NCBI GenBank assembly: GCA_023252215.1
Contig: JAHEXG010000007.1
Location: forward strand, 1 to 42,635
Origin: Candidatus Altarchaeales archaeon
GTDB taxonomy: Archaea; Altiarchaeota; Altiarchaeia; IMC4; QMZM01
DNA length: 42,635 nt
Reading direction: 5' to 3'
Shown: one piece after another, positions 10,001 through 18,112 of the stretch
Layout: each line of letters opens with the position of its first letter
Numbering within the stretch: position 1 is the first letter of the stretch
Made by a program: the position numbers and the translations under genes
The notes under the pieces: generated by a model
The model's input: the letters and a program-made list of their open reading frames with translations, nothing else
The model's database searches: none
Told to the model about the DNA's origin: nothing

Positions 10001-11592
10001 GGACCTACAATACCGGAGGAATAGTCCTGAGAGATTCAGGCAACTGGACCCTTGAGGTCAACTGCAAGGACAACGACGGCATCTACGGCCAACTAGATTC
10101 TACATGGCTCGTGCCATGGGGCAGGCTGGAAGCATATCTGCTGGACGAGGCCGCTGCAAGGAACGCTACAAAAGACGAATTCTTTTCCTTTGCCTCGGGC
10201 GTAAGATGCGCAGGCGGAGAATGCGGGAACATCACCGCAACTCTCGACCCGCAAAAAACAAATAACCAGGAAGCAACATGCAATGCGGATACCGGATCAG
10301 AGCACGCCATAATGCAGCCAGACACTGAAACCCTGAAAAAATGGATCAGTTCCAGGACCATGATGAGCAAGGCATACATCGATCCCTTGATAGAAGAAGA
10401 ATTAAACGAATCGTCCGGCGGATACTTCAGCCTACTGCCGCTCTTAACCTATCTTCCAGGAGAGAGAAACCAGGGCCACTGCGGCGACTGCTGGGCATGG
10501 GCCGGCACAGGACTGATGGACGTGGCGCTCAGAGTGAACGAGGGAGTGCCGGACCGCCTTTCCGTCCAGTACCTCAACTCGAACTACAACGGCGGGAATG
10601 GAAGCAACTGGGCCTGCTGCGGAGGAGAGTTATCCGATTACGCAGGATTCTACAACGAAAAAAAGACCGCGATCCCTTGGTCTAATTCGAATGCGAGCTA
10701 CGGGGACGTGAAAATCGGATGCAGCAATTATCGCTCGAACGTTTCCGCGGCTAGGATCGCAATGAAACCCGCATACTCTGTCCCGTCCATCAGGGACGAG
10801 TACATCGAGACATTGAATGTAAGCCAGGATGCGGCGATATCGAATATCAAAAACGTCCTCAGGCAGAACAAGGCGGTATGGTTCGGTTTCTATCTGCCGA
10901 CGACTCCAGCGTGGTATACCTTCTACGACTACTGGGACAACCAGACGGAAGAAGAAGTATACAACATGGACCGGTTCTGCGGCCAGAACTACACGGACGG
11001 AGGAGGACACGCAGTGCTGCTACTGGGATACAATGACACAGACCATGAAAACCGCTACTGGATAATATTAAACAGTTGGGGCAACTCGAGCATGCGCCCC
11101 AACGGCCTGTTCAGGATAAACATGAGCATGGACTACGACTGCCAGACATACCTTGACGGTAAATGGACGAATGCCTTCGAATACGGCTCCATAAACATAA
11201 CATACAGCTTAAAAGGAACGATACCCATGAACAACGGCACACCCTTCTACACAACAGACCAAAACCCGGCCTATCCCGCGAACCAGACCTGTCTTAGGAA
11301 CATGCGCGGAGGAGACAGCTGCAACCAGACCTGGCAGGTGAACGCCACAGGAGACACAAACAGCAGCTGGAAGTTTTTCACCTACTATGAATCCAATAAT
11401 TCAGTAATAGAAAAAACCAAAACAGCAGACGTCAACATAACCATCCAAAACCCATGCAACCTAAAGGGGGACTACCCCGCCTGCGATGAGATCACAGTCC
11501 AGGAGATCACAGACTATATCGTCCTCTGGGCGGACGGAAAAGCAGAACTCGCAGACATAATATCGCTGATAAACAGATGGGCAACGGGCTAA
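7069..11592 (+). CDS. Secreted multidomain double protease: FTP/PepSY propeptide, M4 thermolysin-like domain, MAM/immune-inhibitor-A-like beta domain(s), C1 papain-like domain, dockerin-like C-terminus
   Basis: Signal peptide; HEMTHGVTAHES...GAINEAFSDIFGEYVD and HSNSGIANKAAFLL (M4 active site); RNQGHCGDCWAWAGT, GGGHAVLLLGYND and ILNSWG (papain Gln/Cys/His/Asn); C-terminal CNLKGDYPACDEITVQEITDYIVLWADGKAELADIISLINRWATG. Confidence 0.9.
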   Translation: MSAKSFAGLFILFVFVFSSLVTDVFSSGGISSVSQGIDATRISINPVTGLVSFISGNYSAPLRIASKQDLSAEDASRGFLSEYGPLFGISNQSKELLTVKTGSVDGLRSFTRFQQLYSGIPVLGGELVVQTDSKNNVITVNGETVSDISAGTEPGIKVDDALTAALASVSKEYQVDADVLYAEKEGLWFYNPLLLGGEGNITRLVWRFDVRSREKLPLNAFVLVDAQTGKLALQYNQVDNALYRRVYDANNTYVIDLPGTITQLKRSEGDGPSNITDVDNAYDYAGDTYDFYYDHFGRDSLDGMGMNLTFTTRYCTQTSCPYVNAFWDSSLEQVVLGDGFASADDVIAHEMTHGVTAHESNLFYYMQSGAINEAFSDIFGEYVDQANGRGNDSAEARWLIGEDIAIGPFRSMKNPPAFSDPDKMSSEYYVCADSDNGGVHSNSGIANKAAFLLTDGGSFNGYDISGIWMNKTAALFYEAQTNILTSGSDYFDLYNALKQAAVNLGYSSEDRLELEKALNATEMSGQPKACMAKTAPVCPQGQSPRIIFYDDMENIRSGNWEQGTVYGSDSWYYPQNPNIYDYDMTYATSGLYNIWGDDPDAASDSYIKTSHSIALPEDNAIYLRFNHSYEFEHGTLDYDGGVIEYSTDGGKNWSDAYKLITDNGYNGVLSDCCSNPLQGRKAFTGASNGYISSRLNLSSLAGQNVSFRFRLGSDMASGDYGWFIDDVMLYACAGNATSHQAYAPAIRCDNSPCIASSELIRSRGNISSVSEPNHPNTIDGCVDGNLGTYLVDESLENMTLTDGLDDKFMAGDRIEISAWAYCYKKDQDSLNIVYANNSKSPDWRVISHMHCAGNGTQRFSLNYTLDNAAGNQTIRGLFQNNGNELSTCGDGIDSYDDADDVTIKVIENTRPVIDEIGCRNSSGWFNCSQMGYCQNITSVRARCTPSHGWITEARFTLTNVPDATTYFDGYGSRSSGLWTYNTGGIVLRDSGNWTLEVNCKDNDGIYGQLDSTWLVPWGRLEAYLLDEAAARNATKDEFFSFASGVRCAGGECGNITATLDPQKTNNQEATCNADTGSEHAIMQPDTETLKKWISSRTMMSKAYIDPLIEEELNESSGGYFSLLPLLTYLPGERNQGHCGDCWAWAGTGLMDVALRVNEGVPDRLSVQYLNSNYNGGNGSNWACCGGELSDYAGFYNEKKTAIPWSNSNASYGDVKIGCSNYRSNVSAARIAMKPAYSVPSIRDEYIETLNVSQDAAISNIKNVLRQNKAVWFGFYLPTTPAWYTFYDYWDNQTEEEVYNMDRFCGQNYTDGGGHAVLLLGYNDTDHENRYWIILNSWGNSSMRPNGLFRINMSMDYDCQTYLDGKWTNAFEYGSINITYSLKGTIPMNNGTPFYTTDQNPAYPANQTCLRNMRGGDSCNQTWQVNATGDTNSSWKFFTYYESNNSVIEKTKTADVNITIQNPCNLKGDYPACDEITVQEITDYIVLWADGKAELADIISLINRWATG

Positions 11593-11640
11593 AGTATGGA
11601 AAAACGACGGAGGAAACGCCTGAACGAACCGGGGCATGTA

Positions 11641-11964
11641 TCATAGCATTATCCCGTCCTCTGCCGCTTCCCTCACCATTGTCCTCTCTTTTTTCTTTTG
11701 CTTGTATTCTTCCGGCGTATATGGGAGTACGTCTATGTCTTTGTCGAGGGGCCAGTTTTTTACGACCTCTTCTATTCGCTTATGCCACTTAACGTCTTTG
11801 AATTTGTCCGATACTATTATCAGGTCGTAGTCGCTGTATAACTTATTGTCCCCTCTAGCCCGGCTTCCGAATAAGATGATCTTTTTCGGAGAAAATTCTT
11901 TTTTTGTCTGAGATATGAAACCCGCGAATTCTTTTTCTATTGAGGGATCTTGTTTCTTATCCAT
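11641..11964 (-). CDS. MNT-type nucleotidyltransferase
   Basis: ILFGSRARGDNKLYSDYDLIIVSDK (GSX10DXD); overlaps HEPN gene. Confidence 0.85.
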   Translation of the reverse strand: MDKKQDPSIEKEFAGFISQTKKEFSPKKIILFGSRARGDNKLYSDYDLIIVSDKFKDVKWHKRIEEVVKNWPLDKDIDVLPYTPEEYKQKKKERTMVREAAEDGIML

Positions 11965-12275
11965 TCTATCACCTCTGATGCTTTTTCCATGAGTTCTTCG
12001 ACTTCTTCTTTCCCATATAGCTCGTAAGGCACCCCTATCGACGCATCCGGGTAGCGGGTGTCTATGAATTTAGGAGTTAGAACTCTAAGAAAGGATCGGT
12101 ATTCTGGAGGAAGAGACGTGTTGGTGGATAGGTATATTAGTGAATGCGATTGTGGAATCGTTCCTTTCTTTTCGAATAGAAACAGCGCCTTCAGGCATTT
12201 TTCTACTGCCTGCCGTATCAGAAAAGCGGCGGTACTGTACCGCTCATTATCGAAATTGATCCTGGCAGTTTCCAA
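11937..12275 (-). CDS. HEPN-domain protein
   Basis: YSTAAFLIRQAVEKCLKALFLFEKKGTIPQSHSL is HEPN-like; TTG start; overlaps MNT gene. Confidence 0.8.
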   Translation of the reverse strand: METARINFDNERYSTAAFLIRQAVEKCLKALFLFEKKGTIPQSHSLIYLSTNTSLPPEYRSFLRVLTPKFIDTRYPDASIGVPYELYGKEEVEELMEKASEVIEWIRNKIPQ

Positions 12276-12323
12276 TTCATAATTAGGGTTTTAACGCTTT
12301 TATAGGCCTATTTAACGGATTTC

Positions 12324-12653
12324 TTATTCCTCCATTTCGTCTACATACGCCGCTATCCCTTTTCCCGCTATCACCATCATCCTCCCAAAGTTTACTATTT
12401 CATGGTACAGGTTCAGGCCAAGTATCGCGTTTGCGCCGAGTTCTTCCGCTTTCTTGGTCATCTGGTCCATGACCGCCTGTTTGGCGTCCTCCAGTTGTTT
12501 TTCGTATGCCGGCGTTCTTATTTCGTCGTATTCCTTCATCTCGGCGAGGATCGCCTTGTATATTTTTTCGTCTAACGTGTATTCCCCGGTTACGGAGCCT
12601 AGCCTCTTTGTATCCCTTTTTCCTTCTATGCGTGTCTGGGATGTTAGCAGCAT
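12324..12653 (-). CDS. YbjQ/UPF0145-like protein
   Basis: MTKKAEELGANAILGLNLYHEIVNFGRMMVIAGKGIAAYV resembles the heavy-metal-binding (YbjQ) family core. Confidence 0.65.
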   Translation of the reverse strand: MLLTSQTRIEGKRDTKRLGSVTGEYTLDEKIYKAILAEMKEYDEIRTPAYEKQLEDAKQAVMDQMTKKAEELGANAILGLNLYHEIVNFGRMMVIAGKGIAAYVDEMEE

Positions 12654-12734
12654 TCTTGTTTCCTCGACCTGTTAGTAGATTGGGCTGCGTTGGTTAAGAG
12701 TTATTCGGAAGAATGTGTAAAGAAAAAAAAAGGT

Positions 12735-13331
12735 TTACATAAAGCTTGCCAGAGGAAGGTATGCTGCGCTTTTTTCGGTCGTCAGGCCCGCGGATTCCAT
12801 GTGTTTTTCAGGCATGTTTTTCTGGAAGAGTTTCAGGTTTTGGCGGTCTTGGCAGTTTTGGCTTAGGTAGTAGGTCATCCAGAGTTTCTTTGTGTCCGTT
12901 TTTGGTTCTACAGCGATCAGTCCCTGCTCTTTTTTGCGTTCTTCTATTGCTTCCATTATGCCCGGGCCTTCCGTGTGCGTTGTTCCGTCTTGGGTGTATT
13001 GCGCGCTCCAGGTGTGTTCCGTATTTCCGAGGATTATTTCCGTGTTCGGGAACCTGTGCGCAAGGCTGGTCGCCACCCATTTTCCTATGTCGTGGTCCGG
13101 TTCCATGAAGCCGTAGGATATGTTGTCTGCCAGGGGTACGAGTCTTATGAATCCCCGCATCCGGTGTATTTCCAGCCTGACTGAGGAGATCATCTTTCTG
13201 ATCTTCACTGTCTTTGGTTCTGTTCCTGTTTCTATGTCTTCGCTTGTCAGCATTCTTGCATAATCAAGAATCTCTTCGTTGCAGTCTCTGTGGGCTGCCA
13301 GGTATTCCATAAAGTTTTCCGGGGTTTTCAT
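12735..13331 (-). CDS. DUF4130 / TIGR03915-like probable DNA metabolism protein
   Basis: RGFIRLVPLADNISYGFMEPDHDIGKWVATSLAHRFPNTEIILGNTEHTWSAQY matches the DUF4130 core. Start placed at ATG 13331, overlapping the stop of the radical SAM gene (ATGA), not at the ORF-track start 13688. Confidence 0.78.
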   Translation of the reverse strand: MKTPENFMEYLAAHRDCNEEILDYARMLTSEDIETGTEPKTVKIRKMISSVRLEIHRMRGFIRLVPLADNISYGFMEPDHDIGKWVATSLAHRFPNTEIILGNTEHTWSAQYTQDGTTHTEGPGIMEAIEERKKEQGLIAVEPKTDTKKLWMTYYLSQNCQDRQNLKLFQKNMPEKHMESAGLTTEKSAAYLPLASFM

Positions 13332-14533
13332 GTAAGCCACCTCATCAGGGTCGCGTCGCGCCATCCGTTTATTTCCAGGAATGCTTTTGCGCGGTTTATT
13401 CTGACGCCGAGGGCTGCCAGTTCCCGGCTTTTTGTGATCTTCTTGTTTCCGCGGGCCAGGATTATCCGTTCCGCGCTTACGGGTCCAATCCCTGGCACGC
13501 GCAGCAGTTCGTCGTATTCCGCGGTGTTGGGGTCTACCGGCGAGTCCAGTGTCTGCCTGGCGATCGCCATTTTTGGGTCCATGTCCGGCAGGAATCCTGC
13601 GTCGTCGAATGCTATCTCTATTTCTTTCCTGGGCAGGTTGTATACGCGGTATAGCCAGTCCGTCTGGTACAGGCGGTGTTCTCTCCACAGGGGCTGTTTT
13701 TCAAGGTTTTGGAAGGCCGTGCCTTCTATTGGCGTGAATACCGAGTAGTAGACCCGCTTTAATTGCATTTCGTTATATTCGTAGACGCATCTTTGGAATA
13801 TTTCTTTGTCTGTTTCTCCTACTGCGCCTACGACCATCTGGGTTGTCTGGCCTGCGGGCAGGCGGGTTTTTCTGGACAGATCTCTTATGGTTCTCTGTTT
13901 TTGTAGTATGTCGTTTCTGTAGTCTTTTGTCGGGGATAGTTCCTTCATGTAGGATTCTGATACTGTTTCGAGGTTTATGCTTACGCGGTCTGCGAGGCTC
14001 ATTGCGTGTTTTATGTGGTCGTCCGATGCTCCTGGCAGTATCTTCAAGTGGATGTAGCCGTTGAATAAATACTTTTTACGCAGCAGTTCCACGGCTTCCA
14101 GCATCTTCTCCTGGGTTACGTCTTCGTTTCCTCCTATCCCCGAGGAAAGAAATAGGCCTTCTATGTAGTTTCCTTTGTATAATGCGAGCGTTATCTGGGC
14201 CAGTTCTTCCGGTTCGTACGCGTATTTTGTTGTCTTCTTTTGGCATCCTGCGCCGTTGGGGCAGTAGTTGCACTGGTGGCTGCAGCTATTGGTGTAGAGT
14301 GTCTTGAATAGGCTTACGCAGCGTCCGTCCGGGGTGAAAGAGTGGCATAGCCCGCCTCTGAGGACGTCGCCTATCCCCCCGGCCCCGGAAACGTCCCGGG
14401 ATGAGGCAGTAGACGCGCATATGTCGTATTTGGTGCCCTGCCCCAGGGCATCGACCTTGGAGTAATCCATGCGGTCCGATGCGTCGAACCGTCCTCCGTC
14501 TGCGAGATTGCTAATTTTTTCTATCGCTGTCAC
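13328..14533 (-). CDS. Radical SAM protein, TIGR03916-like (putative DNA modification/repair), with C-terminal HhH
   Basis: LYTNSCSHQCNYCPNGAGC cluster motif and C-terminal ELLRVPGIGPVSAERII HhH; coupled to the DUF4130 gene; GTG start. Confidence 0.88.
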   Translation of the reverse strand: MTAIEKISNLADGGRFDASDRMDYSKVDALGQGTKYDICASTASSRDVSGAGGIGDVLRGGLCHSFTPDGRCVSLFKTLYTNSCSHQCNYCPNGAGCQKKTTKYAYEPEELAQITLALYKGNYIEGLFLSSGIGGNEDVTQEKMLEAVELLRKKYLFNGYIHLKILPGASDDHIKHAMSLADRVSINLETVSESYMKELSPTKDYRNDILQKQRTIRDLSRKTRLPAGQTTQMVVGAVGETDKEIFQRCVYEYNEMQLKRVYYSVFTPIEGTAFQNLEKQPLWREHRLYQTDWLYRVYNLPRKEIEIAFDDAGFLPDMDPKMAIARQTLDSPVDPNTAEYDELLRVPGIGPVSAERIILARGNKKITKSRELAALGVRINRAKAFLEINGWRDATLMRWLT

Positions 14534-14553
14534 ATATAGGAATTTAGCGGTTG

Positions 14554-14561
14554 CTTATAAA
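14554..14561 (-). promoter_or_regulatory. Candidate TATA box for the radical SAM/DUF4130 operon
   Basis: TTTATAAG on the minus strand centred about 24-25 nt upstream of the GTG start at 14533; spacing fits archaeal leaderless transcription. Confidence 0.4.
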
Positions 14562-14608
14562 CCCCTTGCGGTAGAGTGCGGGAAAAGTGAATCAGATGTT
14601 ATAATTCA

Positions 14609-15307
14609 ATGGACTACCTATTATCTAATACAATGACTGTAAGCCCAAAAGACCTTAAAGAAATAAAGGAAGAAGTATTCCAAGGCGAAGAAGAAAAAAA
14701 GCTGCAGAATTGCGTCCAGAACGCATCCGAAGACGAGAGGACCCGCCTGCTCCAGATGTCAGAGATAAGCCTCTGGCTGGACACATACGACGACATATTC
14801 TCAGACTTCGACCCGCGTCCCTATTCTCAGCGGGCGTTGTCTGACGACTTTTTGTCTGAGGCAAAGAAGGCCAGCAAGGAGAAGACCTCAGGCAGGATAG
14901 AACTGATCTTTCTGCTACCTACGGAAAAGAGGAACACCGAATTGGAGGCCATCATCCGCAGGAGGCTGCACGAGCATTTCAGGAAGCATTATAACATGCT
15001 GGAGGAGGAAGTAAGAAAGGTCAGGAACAATGGAATTCTGACTGCGTTGGGCGGGTTTTTCCTTATGCTGATAGCGTCCTACGTTTCATGGAAAAGAGCG
15101 GACAGCTTATTTTTTAACATGCTGCTGATCCTGATAGAACCTGCCGGCTGGTTCATCACGTGGTTCGGCCTGGATCAGGTCTTTTATACGTCAAAGCAGA
15201 AGAAACCGGATGTGGATTTCTACGGGAAAATGGCTAAATGCGATATAGAATTCATATCCCTGACCTGCCCGGTTAACCCGAAGGACGCAGAGAAAACACT
15301 TAAGTAG
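14609..15307 (+). CDS. Hypothetical membrane protein (232 aa), soluble N-terminus plus about 2 TM helices
   Basis: Intact ORF; hydrophobic stretches ILTALGGFFLMLIASYVSW and LFFNMLLILIEPAGWFITWFGL. Confidence 0.6.
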   Translation: MDYLLSNTMTVSPKDLKEIKEEVFQGEEEKKLQNCVQNASEDERTRLLQMSEISLWLDTYDDIFSDFDPRPYSQRALSDDFLSEAKKASKEKTSGRIELIFLLPTEKRNTELEAIIRRRLHEHFRKHYNMLEEEVRKVRNNGILTALGGFFLMLIASYVSWKRADSLFFNMLLILIEPAGWFITWFGLDQVFYTSKQKKPDVDFYGKMAKCDIEFISLTCPVNPKDAEKTLK

Positions 15308-15319
15308 TTTTATTCCCCG

Positions 15320-16867
15320 CTATTGAAAGGCGCTTTTTACTTCCTTTTTTCCGGGGGGCTTTTTTCCGCGCAAAAACAAGAGGCCTAATGCTACGAGGAT
15401 TATAAGCCCGAGGCCGACTAAAAGAAACATCCCCAGAAAATTCCCACCCGCGGCGGGTTGCTGACCTGCCTGGGTCGATGACGTCGTTTTCGGTTCTTCC
15501 GGCTGCGTATCTGACGTGGTCGTGGCCGGAGGCTGCGTAGTCGCCTGGAGGGTCGTCGTCTGCCTGAGTGTCCCTCCCAGCGTGGATGTCGACGAAGCAT
15601 TCACCAAATTTACCGTGAATACTTCTACCAAGCCCGAGTAATAATTCAGACCCACCCGGCCTTCAGTCCAGCCAAAGCCTGCAACAACCTCTTTTGCTCC
15701 GTCGCCGTCCACGTCCCCGGAAGAAATGCTATGCGCTTCAAAGTTCTTTCCGGCCAGGCTGCTTGCGTCCTGGGCATCCTTGTAGGACCATGAGATTATG
15801 GGAGTGCCGTCATCCTTGAGCACGTGTATGTATTGGATAGCCCCCGCAAGGACCTCGATTCTGCCGTCTGAGTCGATGTCCGCAGCATAAAGGGAGAGAA
15901 CTGTCGTATTCACAGGAAACTTCCATAAAAGAGCGCCAACACCGCTTAAGGCATAGACGTAAGGCGTCGCACCCACATAGATAACAGCCTTGCCGGTATC
16001 CAGGGGAAAGGATGCGTATACGACGTTAACCGGCTTCTCAGACGGGAACTGCCACAGAACCTGCCCTGCCGGATCCAGTGCTGTGACGCCGTTATATCCG
16101 CCTGCGATCGTTTCTTTTTTTCCGTCGCCGTTTATGTCAACCACGGCCACAGGACCGTTCGACGTGAGAGGTGCTCCGCCTTCGAGGCTATAATTCCACT
16201 TGGGTTTACCATGTTCGTCGAGTGCGTATATCTCTGCAAGATTGTCTTCGTTTTCTGCCCAGGAAGACAATGCAATGACTTCGGTTCTAGAGTCCGAGTC
16301 TATGTCTTCTGCTTTTACGTATTGTACTGCGCCCTTGGCTGCGTATTCCCAAAGAGGGGGCATCTCCTTTGACCTCAGGACATAGACCCTATGATCCGCT
16401 GAGCCGATGATTATATCATTTACCCCGTCGCCGTCCACGTCGCCCGCATCTATCGAGTAGACCCTCTGCGCATAGTCTATAGTGCTGCCGTCGTTCAATC
16501 CCTGCCAGTTTAAAAGACGCACAGAGACGCCGGTCTTGTCAGAGCCGGACAAAACCTCATATTTCCCGTCTTTATTATAATCAATTATCTTGTAATCCCG
16601 GACATCCCCTCCCACGACAGTCTGCCAGTTAACGTGCCCGCTGACCCGCTTTCCCAGGTCGTATATTATCCCGTCGCGGGAGGACGCGATCACCTCGTTT
16701 ACTCCGTCGCCGTTGAGATCCGCTACTGAGACCTTGTTTATGTAATTGTTGGCCTGGTATTGCCAGTCGGTTGCCAGGTAGTTTCCTGAGGCTGCGAATA
16801 CCGTCGATGCGGCCAGGAAAAAGGCATACGCGGCAAGTAAACATCCCGAGAAATTCATTCTTTTCAT
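15320..16867 (-). CDS. Secreted/surface FG-GAP (VCBS) beta-propeller protein with C-terminal membrane anchor
   Basis: Signal peptide; seven Dx[DN]xDxxxE/D repeats (DLNGDGVNEVI, DVDGDGVNDII, DIDSDGRIEVL, and others); Thr/Ser-rich linker; TM GMFLLVGLGLIILVALGLLFL plus basic tail. Confidence 0.82.
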   Translation of the reverse strand: MKRMNFSGCLLAAYAFFLAASTVFAASGNYLATDWQYQANNYINKVSVADLNGDGVNEVIASSRDGIIYDLGKRVSGHVNWQTVVGGDVRDYKIIDYNKDGKYEVLSGSDKTGVSVRLLNWQGLNDGSTIDYAQRVYSIDAGDVDGDGVNDIIIGSADHRVYVLRSKEMPPLWEYAAKGAVQYVKAEDIDSDSRTEVIALSSWAENEDNLAEIYALDEHGKPKWNYSLEGGAPLTSNGPVAVVDINGDGKKETIAGGYNGVTALDPAGQVLWQFPSEKPVNVVYASFPLDTGKAVIYVGATPYVYALSGVGALLWKFPVNTTVLSLYAADIDSDGRIEVLAGAIQYIHVLKDDGTPIISWSYKDAQDASSLAGKNFEAHSISSGDVDGDGAKEVVAGFGWTEGRVGLNYYSGLVEVFTVNLVNASSTSTLGGTLRQTTTLQATTQPPATTTSDTQPEEPKTTSSTQAGQQPAAGGNFLGMFLLVGLGLIILVALGLLFLRGKKPPGKKEVKSAFQ

Positions 16868-16915
16868 TTACATCCCTAATATATTATTGAAAACACTTTA
16901 CTTAAGCTACTTAAG

Positions 16916-18112
16916 ATGGAGATGGAAAAAAATTCGGGCGAAATAGAGAAAACGCCTTATCACTCATATAAGCTGAAAACCTTGCCCAGAGGATGCAAGT
17001 ACTGCGTCAAAGGACAAAAGCTCGTCCTATTCATAACCGGGATATGCAACAGGAAATGCTTCTACTGCCCCATATCTGACGAGAAGAAAGGAAAGGACGT
17101 TATCTACGCCAACGAATGGAACACGGAACACGCAGGCGGAGACATCACAGACAAAGAATTGGACATAATAGTACAGGAAGCAAAACTCTGCAACGCAAAA
17201 GGCGCAGGCATAACGGGAGGAGACCCGCTGCTGGTCAACTCAAGAACGGTCGCCGCCATAAACAGGCTGAAAAGCGTCTACGGCAGAAAATTCCACATAC
17301 ACCTGTACACTTCGCTTGAAAACGTAACAGAACAGAGATTGCAGGACCTCTACAACGCGGGACTGGACGAGATAAGATTCCACCCGGACCTGGAAGACGA
17401 CTCGGTATGGGACAGGATAAAACTGGCAAAGCTGTTCAGATGGGACATAGGAGTAGAGATACCCGCCATACCAAAATACGAGGAAAAGACAAAGAAACTG
17501 ATAGACTATTTTGCGGACAAAATAAACTTCCTGAACCTAAACGAACTGGAACTCTCAGACAGTTCGGGAAACACCCTGGAAGCGCACGGATACTCGGCGA
17601 AAGACGAAGAATCATACGCCGTTTCCGGGAGCGAGGAAACGGGCCTTGCGCTGATGAGATACTGCGAGGAAAAAGGCTACAGATTCAAGATCCATTTCTG
17701 CACTGTGAAACTAAAAGACGCAGTACAGATAGCAGAAAGGATAAAGAAGCGCTCAAAGAACGCAGCATCGCCCCTAGACCTGGTGACGGACGAAGGGCTG
17801 CTGATAAGGGGCGTAATATACCTCAAAGAGACCGCGCCTTCGTTTTCCTACAGGAAGATGCTAAAAGAGTTGGACCCTGCAAAACGCAAAGAATTAACAG
17901 AGAAACTAAACGCCCTCCAAGCCGACCTGGCCAAAAAACACAGCCTCAAAAAAGACGCAATAGCCGTAGACTACGACAAACTACGCCTGCTCATGTCATA
18001 CAAAAAAGTAAAAAAACTGGCAGAAAGACTGAAAACCGCAGGGCTTGTGCCTGCGATTGTAGAGGAATACCCGACAAAAGACGCGCTCGAAGTGGACATC
18101 GATTTCTTATAA
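16916..18112 (+). CDS. Radical SAM protein (archaeal, function unknown)
   Basis: GCKYCVKGQKLVLFITGICNRKCFYCPIS has a CxxxCxxC motif plus an upstream CxxC; AGITGGDPLL. Confidence 0.85.
   Translation: MEMEKNSGEIEKTPYHSYKLKTLPRGCKYCVKGQKLVLFITGICNRKCFYCPISDEKKGKDVIYANEWNTEHAGGDITDKELDIIVQEAKLCNAKGAGITGGDPLLVNSRTVAAINRLKSVYGRKFHIHLYTSLENVTEQRLQDLYNAGLDEIRFHPDLEDDSVWDRIKLAKLFRWDIGVEIPAIPKYEEKTKKLIDYFADKINFLNLNELELSDSSGNTLEAHGYSAKDEESYAVSGSEETGLALMRYCEEKGYRFKIHFCTVKLKDAVQIAERIKKRSKNAASPLDLVTDEGLLIRGVIYLKETAPSFSYRKMLKELDPAKRKELTEKLNALQADLAKKHSLKKDAIAVDYDKLRLLMSYKKVKKLAERLKTAGLVPAIVEEYPTKDALEVDIDFL

Noticed and set aside
13332-13688. N-terminal extension of the 317-aa ORF 12735..13688
   Set aside because: This part overlaps the radical SAM gene in another frame and has the Arg/Pro-rich look of an out-of-frame translation; true start is most likely ATG 13331.
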